A stretch of DNA of 64,000 nucleotides. It comes from Flavihumibacter solisilvae (lineage in GTDB: Bacteria; Bacteroidota; Bacteroidia; Chitinophagales; Chitinophagaceae). The notes under the pieces are model-generated. The model saw nothing but the letters and a program-made list of their open reading frames with translations. It did no database searches and had not been told where the DNA came from. This document shows, in pieces, positions 9,551 through 17,644 of this stretch. The stretch is from positions 124,001-188,000 of the forward strand of contig NZ_JSVC01000005.1 in the NCBI RefSeq assembly GCF_000814475.1, read 5' to 3'. The position numbers were made by a program, and so were the translations under genes. The first letter of the stretch is position 1. Each line of letters starts with the position of its first letter.

Positions 9551-10607
9551 ATTCATATTCACGGAACGAAAACCGGCAAAGTATTACAGGCACCTGTGCT
9601 TCTGGCTGCTCCATTCTGCGTTCTGGCTAATATGGGCAACTGTTTTTTTCTTTGATTTCAAATCATTTATTCAATGGAGCCTGAAATCGCAGTTCCAATT
9701 CCAGGTCTTCATTGCGATTGCTTTAACCTATTCGGTGACGTACTTTATCATTCCAAAGTACTTTATGACAAAAAAATACCGCCTTTTTGCCGCGTGGATG
9801 TTTGCTGCACTTTTATTGGCGTACCTGCTGTTTATGACCAACCAGATCTTAGCGTTCGATATTTTACAACTCCCGCCGGATGAGCGGAAGATGATTGCAT
9901 GGTATTTTTCCATGAATTATATTATTAACGGGCCCCCTGTATCATGTGCCATGTTCCTTACCCTGAAATTATTCAAGAATTATCACTTTAAGATGGAAGA
10001 GAAAAAGCAACTCATCCGGGAGAATTCAAAGGCCGAATTGCAACTGTTGAAAGCCCAGATCCATCCTCACTTCCTGTTCAATACTCTGAATAATATTTAT
10101 TCCTTTGCGCTTGATCGCTCACCTGTTGCAGGTGAACTTGTTGACAAACTTTCCGATACGATCGGCTATATGGTGAACGATTGCCGCGAACCTCTTGTAC
10201 CGCTTGATAAAGAGATCAGGATGGTCGTTGACTATGTTGAACTGGAAAAAGTTAGGTATGGCGACAGGCTTGATTTCCGGATCGAAGTGAATGGTGATGT
10301 GTCACAAAAATTTATTGCACCATTGTTGCTGATTCCCTTCGTGGAAAACAGTTTCAAGCATGGTGCAAGTATCATGCGCGGTAACCAGTGGGTCAGGATG
10401 GTACTCGATGTTGCCGGTGACATGGTTTCTTTCAGACTGGCAAATAGCAAGCCTGCCTCAGACATTCATTCAAATGGTAATTCCGGTATTGGTCTTAAGA
10501 ATGTGAAGAAAAGATTGCAGCTGCTTTATCCCGGCCGGCACTCACTAGCAATTGAATCAACAGATACCGTCTTTAATGTGAAGCTTCAGCTCGCGCTGAC
10601 AGCATAA
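9537..10607 (+). CDS. LytS/YehU-family sensor histidine kinase
   Basis: A 356-residue membrane histidine kinase of the LytS class. Four hydrophobic segments lie in residues 15-145; the phosphoacceptor motif is AQIHPHFLFNTLNNI (H176). The ATPase part has the N-box LLIPFVENSFKHG and the G-box SGIGLKNVKKRL near the C-terminus. I chose the ATG at 9537 (or 9543) over an upstream in-frame TTG at 9495, because the longer form only adds residues coded inside the preceding gene. It should phosphorylate the LytTR regulator encoded 10 bp downstream; the signal is unknown. Confidence 0.9.
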   Translation: MSMHEFIFTERKPAKYYRHLCFWLLHSAFWLIWATVFFFDFKSFIQWSLKSQFQFQVFIAIALTYSVTYFIIPKYFMTKKYRLFAAWMFAALLLAYLLFMTNQILAFDILQLPPDERKMIAWYFSMNYIINGPPVSCAMFLTLKLFKNYHFKMEEKKQLIRENSKAELQLLKAQIHPHFLFNTLNNIYSFALDRSPVAGELVDKLSDTIGYMVNDCREPLVPLDKEIRMVVDYVELEKVRYGDRLDFRIEVNGDVSQKFIAPLLLIPFVENSFKHGASIMRGNQWVRMVLDVAGDMVSFRLANSKPASDIHSNGNSGIGLKNVKKRLQLLYPGRHSLAIESTDTVFNVKLQLALTA

Positions 10608-10617
10608 ACTGATTCCT

Positions 10618-11316
10618 ATGCCTGAAAAAAGTATTACCTGTATAGTTGTGGATGATGAGCCACCTGCATTGGAAATCCTCAGGAAGTATATTGCACAGGT
10701 GCAGTCATTAAAACTGGAAGCCACTTTTACAGATGCCATAGACGCGTTCAATTTCCTACAGCAACATCCTGTTGAACTGATCTTCCTGGATATAAAAATG
10801 CCGGAACTGCTGGGTACAGACCTGGTCAGGACGCTCAAACGGGCGCCTGCTGTCATCTTCACTACGGCTTACCGGAAATATGCCGTAGAAGGGTTTGATC
10901 TTGACGCTGTGGATTACTTGCTAAAACCTGTTTCGTTTGAACGTTTCCTGAAAGCGGTTGGCAAGATCGAACCCGCCAACTCGGATTCTGTTGCTAAATC
11001 TTCCCCCCAATTCATCCAGTTGCGGACAGAACGCAAAATGGTTAAAGTCCAGCTCAGCGATATCCTGTATATCGAAAGCCTGAAAGATTACATCAAAGTG
11101 GTTACCCAAAACGCTTCGGTCGTTACAAAAGTTTCAATTTCTGCCATTGAAGCCAATCTCCCCAAAGAGCAGTTCCTCAGGATCCACCGTTCATTTATAG
11201 TGTCGCTGGATAAAATAGAATCGTTCAACCATGAACTAGTATGGATTGCCAAAACTGAACTGCCGGTTGGCCGGATGTATCGCCAGCAGGTAGAAGCAGC
11301 CCTTAATCCCCGCTAA
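10618..11316 (+). CDS. LytTR-family response regulator
   Basis: A 232-residue regulator with a receiver domain (about 7-120): acidic pair D12/D13 in VVDDEPPALE, phosphoacceptor D58 in LIFLDIKMPEL, FTTAY switch threonines and the YLLKP lysine. A LytTR DNA-binding domain follows (about 135-232) with FIQLRTERKMVKV, ILYIESLKDYIKV and FLRIHRSFIV. It is the output of the two kinases encoded upstream. The gene is followed by a 144-bp gap with 11-bp tandem repeats. Target genes cannot be inferred from the window. Confidence 0.94.
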   Translation: MPEKSITCIVVDDEPPALEILRKYIAQVQSLKLEATFTDAIDAFNFLQQHPVELIFLDIKMPELLGTDLVRTLKRAPAVIFTTAYRKYAVEGFDLDAVDYLLKPVSFERFLKAVGKIEPANSDSVAKSSPQFIQLRTERKMVKVQLSDILYIESLKDYIKVVTQNASVVTKVSISAIEANLPKEQFLRIHRSFIVSLDKIESFNHELVWIAKTELPVGRMYRQQVEAALNPR

Positions 11317-11326
11317 AACTCCCCTG

Positions 11327-11437
11327 TGGGTCCGCTATGGGTCCACTGTTCGTATACTGTCTGTTCACTGTTTCACCGGGAAAGCATAGCGATTCAGTGA
11401 AGGCATCCCGGAGTCATCCCGGTGTCATCCCGGTATC
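11327..11437. repeat. Two small 11-bp tandem repeat tracts
   Basis: Two units TGGGTCCGCTA / TGGGTCCACTG lie at 11327-11348, and three units ATCCCGGAGTC / ATCCCGGTGTC / ATCCCGGTATC at 11405-11437. Both have an 11-bp period. They fill the gap between two convergent genes (LytTR regulator and lipoprotein). No terminator hairpin with a T-run is apparent here. Confidence 0.6.
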
Positions 11438-11460
11438 AGAAGGTCTCTGTGGACGCTGAC

Positions 11461-12249
11461 CTAGTTGTGGGAAAGCATTCTCATCGTAATCCCAAACCCC
11501 AGTTTGTTTCCACTTGGGTAGGGGGGCACCGGAGTTCCGTTCCCATTCAGGGTGCGTGCCTCATATTTCCAGTGAACGAGATACTTGTAAATAAGACCAA
11601 CGTTCTTCGCATACACTTCATAGCTATGGGTACGGTAACCATCCTGGTCAATATCGACCGGGCTATACTCATATGCACTCTCTGCTATATCGGCCTGCAA
11701 AACGGTGACGGTGCTGTCTATTTCGACATCCCAGGGCATAAAGGGCTCATTAATGGCCTGGTAGGAATATTCCCAGGCATCGAGGTAGTCAAGCGAACTA
11801 CCTGGTGTAGTGGCTATGTGCGAATTTCCCCTCCATACCTTATCCTGTGTTATCGGTAATACAAGTTTCTGGAAACGCAGGTTATTTTCAACAACCTGTA
11901 CATCATTGCGGGTGGGGGTGATGAAATACGTGATATCTGATCGCCAGTCTGATTCATCAGTACTGTTCACCGGGCGCAGGTAACGGAAGATCCGCCAGCT
12001 TTTCTGACCCAGGCCATCGGTAATGATGGTATCCACCAGGTCCTTTGCCTGGTAACTTACTGTAGTGAAAGCAGTATCGTTAAAGGGAACCTTGACAAGT
12101 GAGTCAAGTTGGTAAATGGTGTACTTACCAGGTTCAAGGTTGAAATAGTCTGCCAGGTTTTCCTCTTCCAGCTTTACGGGGTCTTTACTGCAGGAACTAA
12201 CCAATACCAGGGAACAAATGGTCAATAGAAAACCAGTCAGTTTTGTCAT
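11461..12249 (-). CDS. Hypothetical lipoprotein
   Basis: A 262-residue protein with a lipoprotein signal peptide: a hydrophobic core and lipobox LVSSC, with the acylated Cys at residue 20. It should be anchored in the envelope. The mature part is rich in aromatic residues and beta-strand-like segments; I recognise no catalytic motif. It starts 22 bp after mnmA on the same strand, so the two probably form an operon. Similar small lipoproteins are common in Bacteroidota, but no role can be given. Confidence 0.75.
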   Translation of the reverse strand: MTKLTGFLLTICSLVLVSSCSKDPVKLEEENLADYFNLEPGKYTIYQLDSLVKVPFNDTAFTTVSYQAKDLVDTIITDGLGQKSWRIFRYLRPVNSTDESDWRSDITYFITPTRNDVQVVENNLRFQKLVLPITQDKVWRGNSHIATTPGSSLDYLDAWEYSYQAINEPFMPWDVEIDSTVTVLQADIAESAYEYSPVDIDQDGYRTHSYEVYAKNVGLIYKYLVHWKYEARTLNGNGTPVPPYPSGNKLGFGITMRMLSHN

Positions 12250-12271
12250 AGCGTTGTAACGATTATCAGCC

Positions 12272-13369
12272 TCAAATATTGCGTTGGATGATACCGCCTC
12301 CGATTACGTCATCACCCTCGTAAAAAACGGCGCTTTGTCCTGGTGCAATCCCCTTTACATCATCGTAAAACTTCACCTGAACGCCGTTATCGTGCGCGTG
12401 CAAGGTAGATAAACTTCCCTTATCCTTATACCTGATCTTTGTGGTCGCTTCCATGCCTTCGGTAACACTATCATATTTCATCCAGTTGATCCTGCTTACA
12501 ATCGCTTCTGACCGGTTCAGGTCTTCCTCGTCACCCAACATAACTGTATTGGTGTCTGGGTCAATCGCGGTTACGAATACCGGCCGTCCGAGGGCAATAT
12601 CAAGTCCTTTCCTTTGCCCGATCGTATAGAATGGGTAGCCCTTGTGTTTACCGAGGATCTTGCCATGTTTGTCAACGAATGCCCCGCCCATTACCCGCTC
12701 TTCAAGTCCATCGACCTTCTTTTTCAGGAATCCACGGTAGTCATTATCGGGAACAAAACAGATTTCATAGCTCTCTGCCTTCTTTGCCAGTTCCGGGTAG
12801 CCGTAATCGTGGGCCATCTGGCGGATCTCAGTCTTGCGGTATTTGCCCAGGGGCAGGAGGGTCCGGCTCAGCAGGTCCTGCTGCAGTCCCCAAAGCACAT
12901 AACTCTGGTCTTTTGTTTCATCCAGTCCCTTGCTCACATAATACCGGCCGTTGGAATGCTGGCCGATATTGCCGTAGTGACCTGTCGCAATGAACTCGCA
13001 TTCCATGGCATCGGCACGCTTCAGCAATGCCCGCCATTTGATATGGGTATTGCACATTACGCAGGGATTTGGGGTACGTCCTGCCAGGTATTCTTCGACA
13101 AAATTATCAATCACGAAATCACCGAACTCATCGCGGATATCGAGAACGAAATGCGGGAAGCCATGCTGGACTGCGGCCATACGCGCGTCATTGAAAGAAT
13201 CCAGGTTGCAGCAACCCGTCTCCTTCTTGCTTGCGCCGGAAGTAGCGTAATCCCATGTCTTCATGGTGATTCCCACCACTTCGTAGCCTTCATTGTGCAG
13301 CATCAGGGCGGTAACGGTACTGTCAATACCCCCGCTCATAGCTACCAGCACTTTCCCCTTTCGGCTCAT
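12272..13369 (-). CDS. mnmA: tRNA-specific 2-thiouridylase MnmA
   Basis: A 365-residue ATP-pyrophosphatase that thiolates U34 of the tRNAs for Lys, Glu and Gln, using sulfur relayed from a cysteine desulfurase. Visible motifs: PP-loop SGGIDSTV (12-19), the catalytic pair C103 (TPNPCVMCN) and C204 (SYEICFVPDND), GHYG, the IGQRKGL core and a C-terminal beta-barrel. Length and motif order match the family. The gene is divergent from ssb. A TATATTTG -7 box lies about 20 bp upstream and a lipoprotein gene follows closely. Confidence 0.97.
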   Translation of the reverse strand: MSRKGKVLVAMSGGIDSTVTALMLHNEGYEVVGITMKTWDYATSGASKKETGCCNLDSFNDARMAAVQHGFPHFVLDIRDEFGDFVIDNFVEEYLAGRTPNPCVMCNTHIKWRALLKRADAMECEFIATGHYGNIGQHSNGRYYVSKGLDETKDQSYVLWGLQQDLLSRTLLPLGKYRKTEIRQMAHDYGYPELAKKAESYEICFVPDNDYRGFLKKKVDGLEERVMGGAFVDKHGKILGKHKGYPFYTIGQRKGLDIALGRPVFVTAIDPDTNTVMLGDEEDLNRSEAIVSRINWMKYDSVTEGMEATTKIRYKDKGSLSTLHAHDNGVQVKFYDDVKGIAPGQSAVFYEGDDVIGGGIIQRNI

Positions 13370-13389
13370 TTCTGTTCAGTTTAAGGGTG

Positions 13390-13397
13390 CAAATATA
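13390..13397 (-). promoter_or_regulatory. -7 promoter box of mnmA
   Basis: The minus strand reads TATATTTG then C, a full match to TAnnTTTG, ending 20 bp before the mnmA ATG. No convincing -33 TTTG is seen at the usual distance. Confidence 0.55.
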
Positions 13398-13595
13398 CGA
13401 ATGATTTGGGCGTGGTTTGTATATGCAAACGACTGGGGCCGTTTTAGGGAATCGTTAGTAAATGGTGAATAACCAGTTGATTGATAAACAACGTGTTACG
13501 ATAGTAAATTCATTTTAGGTGATTTAACGGTTTTTCTGAATTGCCCTTCACCCTAAATTGCAGGATAATTTAAAACACGTAGCTAAATAATCTGT

Positions 13596-14048
13596 ATGAT
13601 CAAACTTCAGGTAATTGGAAATCTGGGAAGGGATTGTGTGACGAATAATGTGAACGGCAAGTCAGTAATGAATTTTACGGTAGCGCATACGGAGAAGTTC
13701 CGTGATGCTCAGGGTAACCAGCAGGAGAAGACGATTTGGGTGGATTGCGCATACTGGTCCGATCGTACCGCTATTGCTCCTTACCTGAAAAAGGGAACGC
13801 AGGTGTATGTTGAAGGTGCTCCCGAGGTAAGGACATATCCAAAGAATGACGGCACAACGGGCGCTTCACTGTCACTTCGCGTGCAAAGTGTACAGTTACT
13901 GGGCACCAGGCCTGATAACCAGGGTGGCGGACAGTCCTATGGTGGACAACAGTCAGGCCAGTCATACGGTGGTAACCAGTATGGGAACCAGTCGACCCAG
14001 GCCGCTCCGATCAATATGGATTCTGCTAATGATGATCTGCCCTTCTGA
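13596..14048 (+). CDS. ssb: Single-stranded DNA-binding protein
   Basis: A 150-residue SSB: an N-terminal OB fold (about 1-108, starting MIKLQVIGNLGRD), a Gly/Gln/Ser-rich disordered linker, and the acidic C-terminal tip DDLPF that recruits replication and repair partners. It coats single-stranded DNA during replication and repair. Its stop codon overlaps the start of the next gene by one base (TGATG), so translation is probably coupled. Confidence 0.96.
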   Translation: MIKLQVIGNLGRDCVTNNVNGKSVMNFTVAHTEKFRDAQGNQQEKTIWVDCAYWSDRTAIAPYLKKGTQVYVEGAPEVRTYPKNDGTTGASLSLRVQSVQLLGTRPDNQGGGQSYGGQQSGQSYGGNQYGNQSTQAAPINMDSANDDLPF

Positions 14049-15127
14049 TGGAGTCACAAATTTTCACTTACGGGCAGCTTAATGAGTTCACAATAAAAAT
14101 GTTCCGCGCTATTGGCTGTTCCGATGAGGATGCAGCCCTGGCGGCGGATGTACTGTTGAGTGCTGATCTGCGGGGCGTCGACTCGCACGGAATTGCCCGT
14201 CTCAGCGGCTACGTCCGGCTCTGGGAAGCGGGCCGGGTAAATGCTGACCCGGAAATCAGCATTGTACATGAAACTCCTTCCACCGCGGTGGTGGATGGCG
14301 ACAGCGGACTCGGTCTGGTAGTTGCTCCAAACGCCATGAAGATTGCCATCGAAAAGGCCCGGCAGGTGGGAACCGGGTGGGTCAGTGTGCAGAACAGCAA
14401 CCACTACGGCATTGCTGCCAGGCATGCAATGATGGCCCTTGAGCATGATATGATCGGGATCAGCATGACCAATGCAAGCGCCCTGGTAGCCCCGACATTC
14501 TCGGTTGAGCGACTGCTGGGTACCAATCCCATCTGTGTGGCTATTCCCGCAGGCGAAGAGCCCGCTTTTGTTGCCGATATGGCTACTACTACAGCTGCCA
14601 ATGGAAAGCTGGAGATCCTCCAGCGTAAAAAAGAAGCGGCTCCCGAAGGCTGGATCCAGGACGCATCGGGGACAGGAACAACCGATGCTCATGCGTTGAA
14701 GAATGGCGGAGCATTGCTTCCGCTTGGGGGTGACCGTGAGCATGGAAGTCATAAGGGTTATGCCCTGGGTGCCATCGTAGATATCTTCTCTGCAGTTTTG
14801 AGCGGGGCGAACTACGGCCCCTGGGTTCCTCCATTTCCTGCCTATGTTCCGATGCCAACAGGTATGCCCGGTAAAGGAATAGGACATTTCTTTGGCGCCA
14901 TGCGTATCGATGCATTCCGCCCGGCATCTGACTTTAAACACCACATGGATAACTGGATCCGCAGATTCCGGTCCGCAAAAAGCATCAAAGAGGATGTTCC
15001 CGTGATCATTCCGGGCGACCCGGAACGATTCCTGGAAAAGGAAAGGGCGGAGAATGGTATCCCATTATTGCCCGCAGTAGTAGAGGATCTTCAATCGATT
15101 GCCAAAAGGTTCTCTATTCCATTCTGA
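14048..15127 (+). CDS. Malate/L-lactate dehydrogenase-family oxidoreductase
   Basis: A 359-residue member of the Ldh_2 family (PF02615), NAD(P)-dependent 2-hydroxyacid dehydrogenases unrelated to classical LDH/MDH. Signature segments: RGVDSHGIARL near residue 40 with the catalytic His, VQNSNHYGIAARH, GTNPICVAIPA, and the C-terminal GHKGYALG-like SHKGYALGAIVD. Possible substrates are malate, lactate, ureidoglycolate or a related 2-hydroxyacid; sequence alone does not decide. It is coupled to ssb by a one-base overlap. A promoter for the next gene begins just after its stop. Confidence 0.9.
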   Translation: MESQIFTYGQLNEFTIKMFRAIGCSDEDAALAADVLLSADLRGVDSHGIARLSGYVRLWEAGRVNADPEISIVHETPSTAVVDGDSGLGLVVAPNAMKIAIEKARQVGTGWVSVQNSNHYGIAARHAMMALEHDMIGISMTNASALVAPTFSVERLLGTNPICVAIPAGEEPAFVADMATTTAANGKLEILQRKKEAAPEGWIQDASGTGTTDAHALKNGGALLPLGGDREHGSHKGYALGAIVDIFSAVLSGANYGPWVPPFPAYVPMPTGMPGKGIGHFFGAMRIDAFRPASDFKHHMDNWIRRFRSAKSIKEDVPVIIPGDPERFLEKERAENGIPLLPAVVEDLQSIAKRFSIPF

Positions 15128-15133
15128 ATCCTG

Positions 15134-15141
15134 TAAATTTG
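15134..15141 (+). promoter_or_regulatory. -7 promoter box upstream of aspartate kinase
   Basis: TAAATTTG followed by CACCC matches TAnnTTTG. It starts 7 bp after the stop of the dehydrogenase gene and would give a leader of roughly 50 nt containing the octamer array at 15173. Confidence 0.5.
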
Positions 15142-15172
15142 CACCCGTTTGAATTGGGGTTTACCTTTTCAT

Positions 15173-15196
15173 TTATTGACTTATTGATTTATTGAC
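15173..15196 (+). repeat. 8-bp tandem array upstream of aspartate kinase
   Basis: Three consecutive octamers TTATTGAC, TTATTGAT, TTATTGAC end 5 bp before the ATG of the aspartate kinase gene, where a ribosome-binding region would lie. The same octamer recurs at 16589-16620 and 56280-56311. Confidence 0.7.
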
Positions 15197-15201
15197 CTTT
15201 T

Positions 15202-16524
15202 ATGAAAGTAATGAAGTTCGGGGGCACCTCCGTGGGAAAACCGGAGCGTATGCACCAGGTTGCAGACCTGATTACCAGGGATGAAGAACCGAAAATTGTA
15301 GTATTGAGCGCCCTTAGCGGAACGACCAATACGCTGGTTTCCATAGGTGAAGCATTGGCCAAAGGCGACAAGCAGGAAGCCAAAGCCATCATCGATAAAC
15401 TTGAAGCGCATTACCACACTTTCATCAATGATCTGGTCAAACAGGAAAGCTCCAGGCAAAAAGCGCATGCCATCATCTCAGAGCACTTTGAATTCCTGAA
15501 CATCATAACCCGCATTTCATTCAATGAAGCGCTGAACAAGGATATTCTGGCACAGGGCGAATTGATGAGCACCAAACTGTTTTCCGTTTTTCTCGGAGAA
15601 GCCGGTATTAAGCACGCTTTGTTGCCTGCGCTTGAATTCATGAGCATCGATGCGAACGACGAACCCCAGGTCAGTGCCATCAGGCAGAAACTGACCGGTA
15701 TTCTGGCCGCAAACAAGGGAACAGACCTGTTCATTACCCAGGGTTATATCTGCCGGAACGCAAAAGGAGAAGTAGATAACCTCAAACGCGGCGGAAGCGA
15801 TTATACTGCCTCACTGATAGCTGCGGCCATCAATGGTACCGTGTGTGAGATCTGGACCGACATCGATGGGATGCACAATAATGACCCGCGTGTCGTAGGC
15901 AAGACCGTTCCGGTTGAGCAACTGAGCTTTGAGGAAGCTGCCGAGCTCGCCTATTTTGGAGCAAAGATCCTGCATCCGACATGTATCTGGCCTGCCCAAC
16001 AGGAGAAGGTTCCGGTTAAGCTGCTGAATACAATGCAACCGGAAGCTGCTGGTACAGTAATTACAAAGGAAGCCGGCTCCGTAGGTGTAAAAGCCATCGC
16101 GGCAAAAGATGGCATTATCGCCATCAACATCAAGAGCAGCCGCATGTTGCTGGCTTATGGTTTCCTCCGCAAGATCTTCGAAGTTTTCGAGAAATACCGC
16201 ACACCCATCGACATGATCACGACGTCCGAAGTGGCCGTATCTGTTACGATCGACAACCCAGCATTCCTGGACGCAATCGTGAAGGAGCTCGAACCATTCG
16301 GCAGTGTGGAAGTTGATAGTGACCAGTCCATCGTTTCTGTTGTAGGAAACAATATTGCACAAACGCAGGATATTCTCAGCAAGCTGTTCGAATCCTTGAA
16401 ACCTGTGCCGGTACGAATGGTAAGTTATGGTGGAAGCAGGCACAACGTTTCGCTGCTGATTGCGTCACCATACAAGACACAAACACTCCAGCTTTTGAAT
16501 AAAGGACTGTTCGGATTGGATTAA
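15202..16524 (+). CDS. lysC: Aspartate kinase
   Basis: A 440-residue monofunctional aspartokinase, which phosphorylates L-aspartate as the first step of the Lys, Thr, Met and diaminopimelate route. It has the N-terminal KFGGTSVG motif (4-11), the RGGSDYTASLIAAAI catalytic segment, WTDIDGMHNNDPR, and two C-terminal ACT domains (about 295-440; TTSEVAVSVT, VSVVGNN) for feedback control. No homoserine dehydrogenase domain is fused. It has its own putative promoter and an octamer array in its leader. A long hairpin follows the gene. Confidence 0.95.
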   Translation: MKVMKFGGTSVGKPERMHQVADLITRDEEPKIVVLSALSGTTNTLVSIGEALAKGDKQEAKAIIDKLEAHYHTFINDLVKQESSRQKAHAIISEHFEFLNIITRISFNEALNKDILAQGELMSTKLFSVFLGEAGIKHALLPALEFMSIDANDEPQVSAIRQKLTGILAANKGTDLFITQGYICRNAKGEVDNLKRGGSDYTASLIAAAINGTVCEIWTDIDGMHNNDPRVVGKTVPVEQLSFEEAAELAYFGAKILHPTCIWPAQQEKVPVKLLNTMQPEAAGTVITKEAGSVGVKAIAAKDGIIAINIKSSRMLLAYGFLRKIFEVFEKYRTPIDMITTSEVAVSVTIDNPAFLDAIVKELEPFGSVEVDSDQSIVSVVGNNIAQTQDILSKLFESLKPVPVRMVSYGGSRHNVSLLIASPYKTQTLQLLNKGLFGLD

Positions 16525-16552
16525 CGAGTTGGCGAGTAGTCGATAACTGAAC

Positions 16553-16620
16553 AGGTCAATAAGTGAATAGGTCGCGGTGCGACCCGGTTTATTCACTTAT
16601 TGACCTATTTACTTATTAAC
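16553..16620. repeat. Long inverted repeat with octamer arrays between convergent genes
   Basis: AGGTCAATAAGTGAATA (16553-16569) pairs perfectly with TATTCACTTATTGACCT (16589-16605), with an inner GGTCGC/GCGACC stem. The right arm continues as in-phase octamers TTATTCAC, TTATTGAC, CTATTTAC, TTATTAAC (16589-16620). The position between two convergent stops suits a bidirectional terminator, but there is no simple T-run. Confidence 0.7.
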
Positions 16621-16645
16621 TGCAATTATTTCATCGCAGGGCCAA

Positions 16646-17569
16646 TTACCTCTTCTTCAGTATCAGATCCTGGTTGAACAGCCACTGGTAAACATATTTC
16701 ATCCAGTCTACATCGCTTTGCGTATTAATGAGGCCGAAACCGTGACCACCTTTTTCGTAGAGGTACATATCGTGCTTCACCCTGTTTTTTTCCAGGGCTT
16801 CCGCAAATACCTCACTGTTCTGCACTTTTACTGCCTTATCATCGCGCGCATGCATCAGGAAAACCGGCGGGGTATGTTTGGTTACCTGCAACTCCAGCGA
16901 AAAGAATTTTAGTTTGTCCGGCGCTGGTTCCTTACCAAGCAGCTGCTCACGGCTTCCCTTATGTGCAAATTCATCGGTAAAGCTGATGACAGGGTAGGCG
17001 AGGATCGCGAAATCGGGACGCAGGGATGTTTTTAAGGGGTTCGGGATAAAAGCCTGGTCAAAATGAACAGTTGCTGATCCGGCAAGATGTCCACCTGCGC
17101 TGAATCCCATTATTCCAACCTGCTTCGGGTTGATTTGCCATAGCTTGGCTTTCTCCCTTACGATCTGGATGGCTCGCTGCGCATCCTGCAGCGGGCCGAT
17201 GGTCTTGTCCGTCATCGTTTCATCAGATGGCAGCCGGTATTTCAGAACGAATGCAGTTACACCCCATTCGTTAAGTGCTTTCGCAACAGCAGTACCTTCA
17301 TGTTCTGCGGCAATAAAACGATAACCGCCACCCGGTACCACGATCACGGCTGTTCCGTTGGCTTTGTCAGCCGGTGGAAGAAATACCGTCAGGGTAGGAG
17401 TGGTTACATTGGAAATGAGGAAGCGGCCGTTACCGGCTACCTCCGATTTTTCCTGAAGTTGTGAAGGCTTGCTGTTGGGAATTGCGCCTTCATACAAGGG
17501 GATTGTTTCCTGGGACACAGCAGCGAAGGAAATTGCAGCGGACATAACGGTGAAGAGGATCTTTTTCAT
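16646..17569 (-). CDS. Secreted alpha/beta-hydrolase, acetyl-esterase-like
   Basis: A 307-residue protein with a signal peptide (about 1-19, cut after AVSQ or nearby) and an alpha/beta-hydrolase fold. Catalytic triad candidates: S157 in GFSAGG, D243 or D244 in HARDDKAV, and H276 in GGHGFG. The oxyanion-hole stretch VVPGGGYRF lies at 78-85. It resembles bacterial acetyl-xylan-type esterases that deacetylate plant glycans, but sugar specificity is inferred, not shown. It is separated from upstream queA by a terminator, so it probably has its own promoter. Confidence 0.85.
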   Translation of the reverse strand: MKKILFTVMSAAISFAAVSQETIPLYEGAIPNSKPSQLQEKSEVAGNGRFLISNVTTPTLTVFLPPADKANGTAVIVVPGGGYRFIAAEHEGTAVAKALNEWGVTAFVLKYRLPSDETMTDKTIGPLQDAQRAIQIVREKAKLWQINPKQVGIMGFSAGGHLAGSATVHFDQAFIPNPLKTSLRPDFAILAYPVISFTDEFAHKGSREQLLGKEPAPDKLKFFSLELQVTKHTPPVFLMHARDDKAVKVQNSEVFAEALEKNRVKHDMYLYEKGGHGFGLINTQSDVDWMKYVYQWLFNQDLILKKR

Positions 17570-17598
17570 AGTGTATTCATTACAAACCAGGATGAAAA

Positions 17599-17625
17599 TA
17601 AAAAACCGCCTGCAAAACAGGCGGT
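17599..17625 (-). terminator. Intrinsic terminator of queA
   Basis: On the minus strand CCGCCTG and CAGGCGG form a 7-bp stem with a 5-nt loop followed by a T-run. It lies about 20 bp after the queA stop codon. Confidence 0.85.
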
Positions 17626-17644
17626 CTTATCGAAAAGAAGTTTG

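Noticed and set aside
11405-11437. Possible small CRISPR or direct-repeat array
   Set aside because: Units are 11 bp and contiguous without spacers, and no cas genes are present.
14054-14944. 296-residue frame antisense to the malate/lactate-type dehydrogenase gene
   Set aside because: Sense frame has clear family motifs; the antisense product is Cys/His-rich without pattern.
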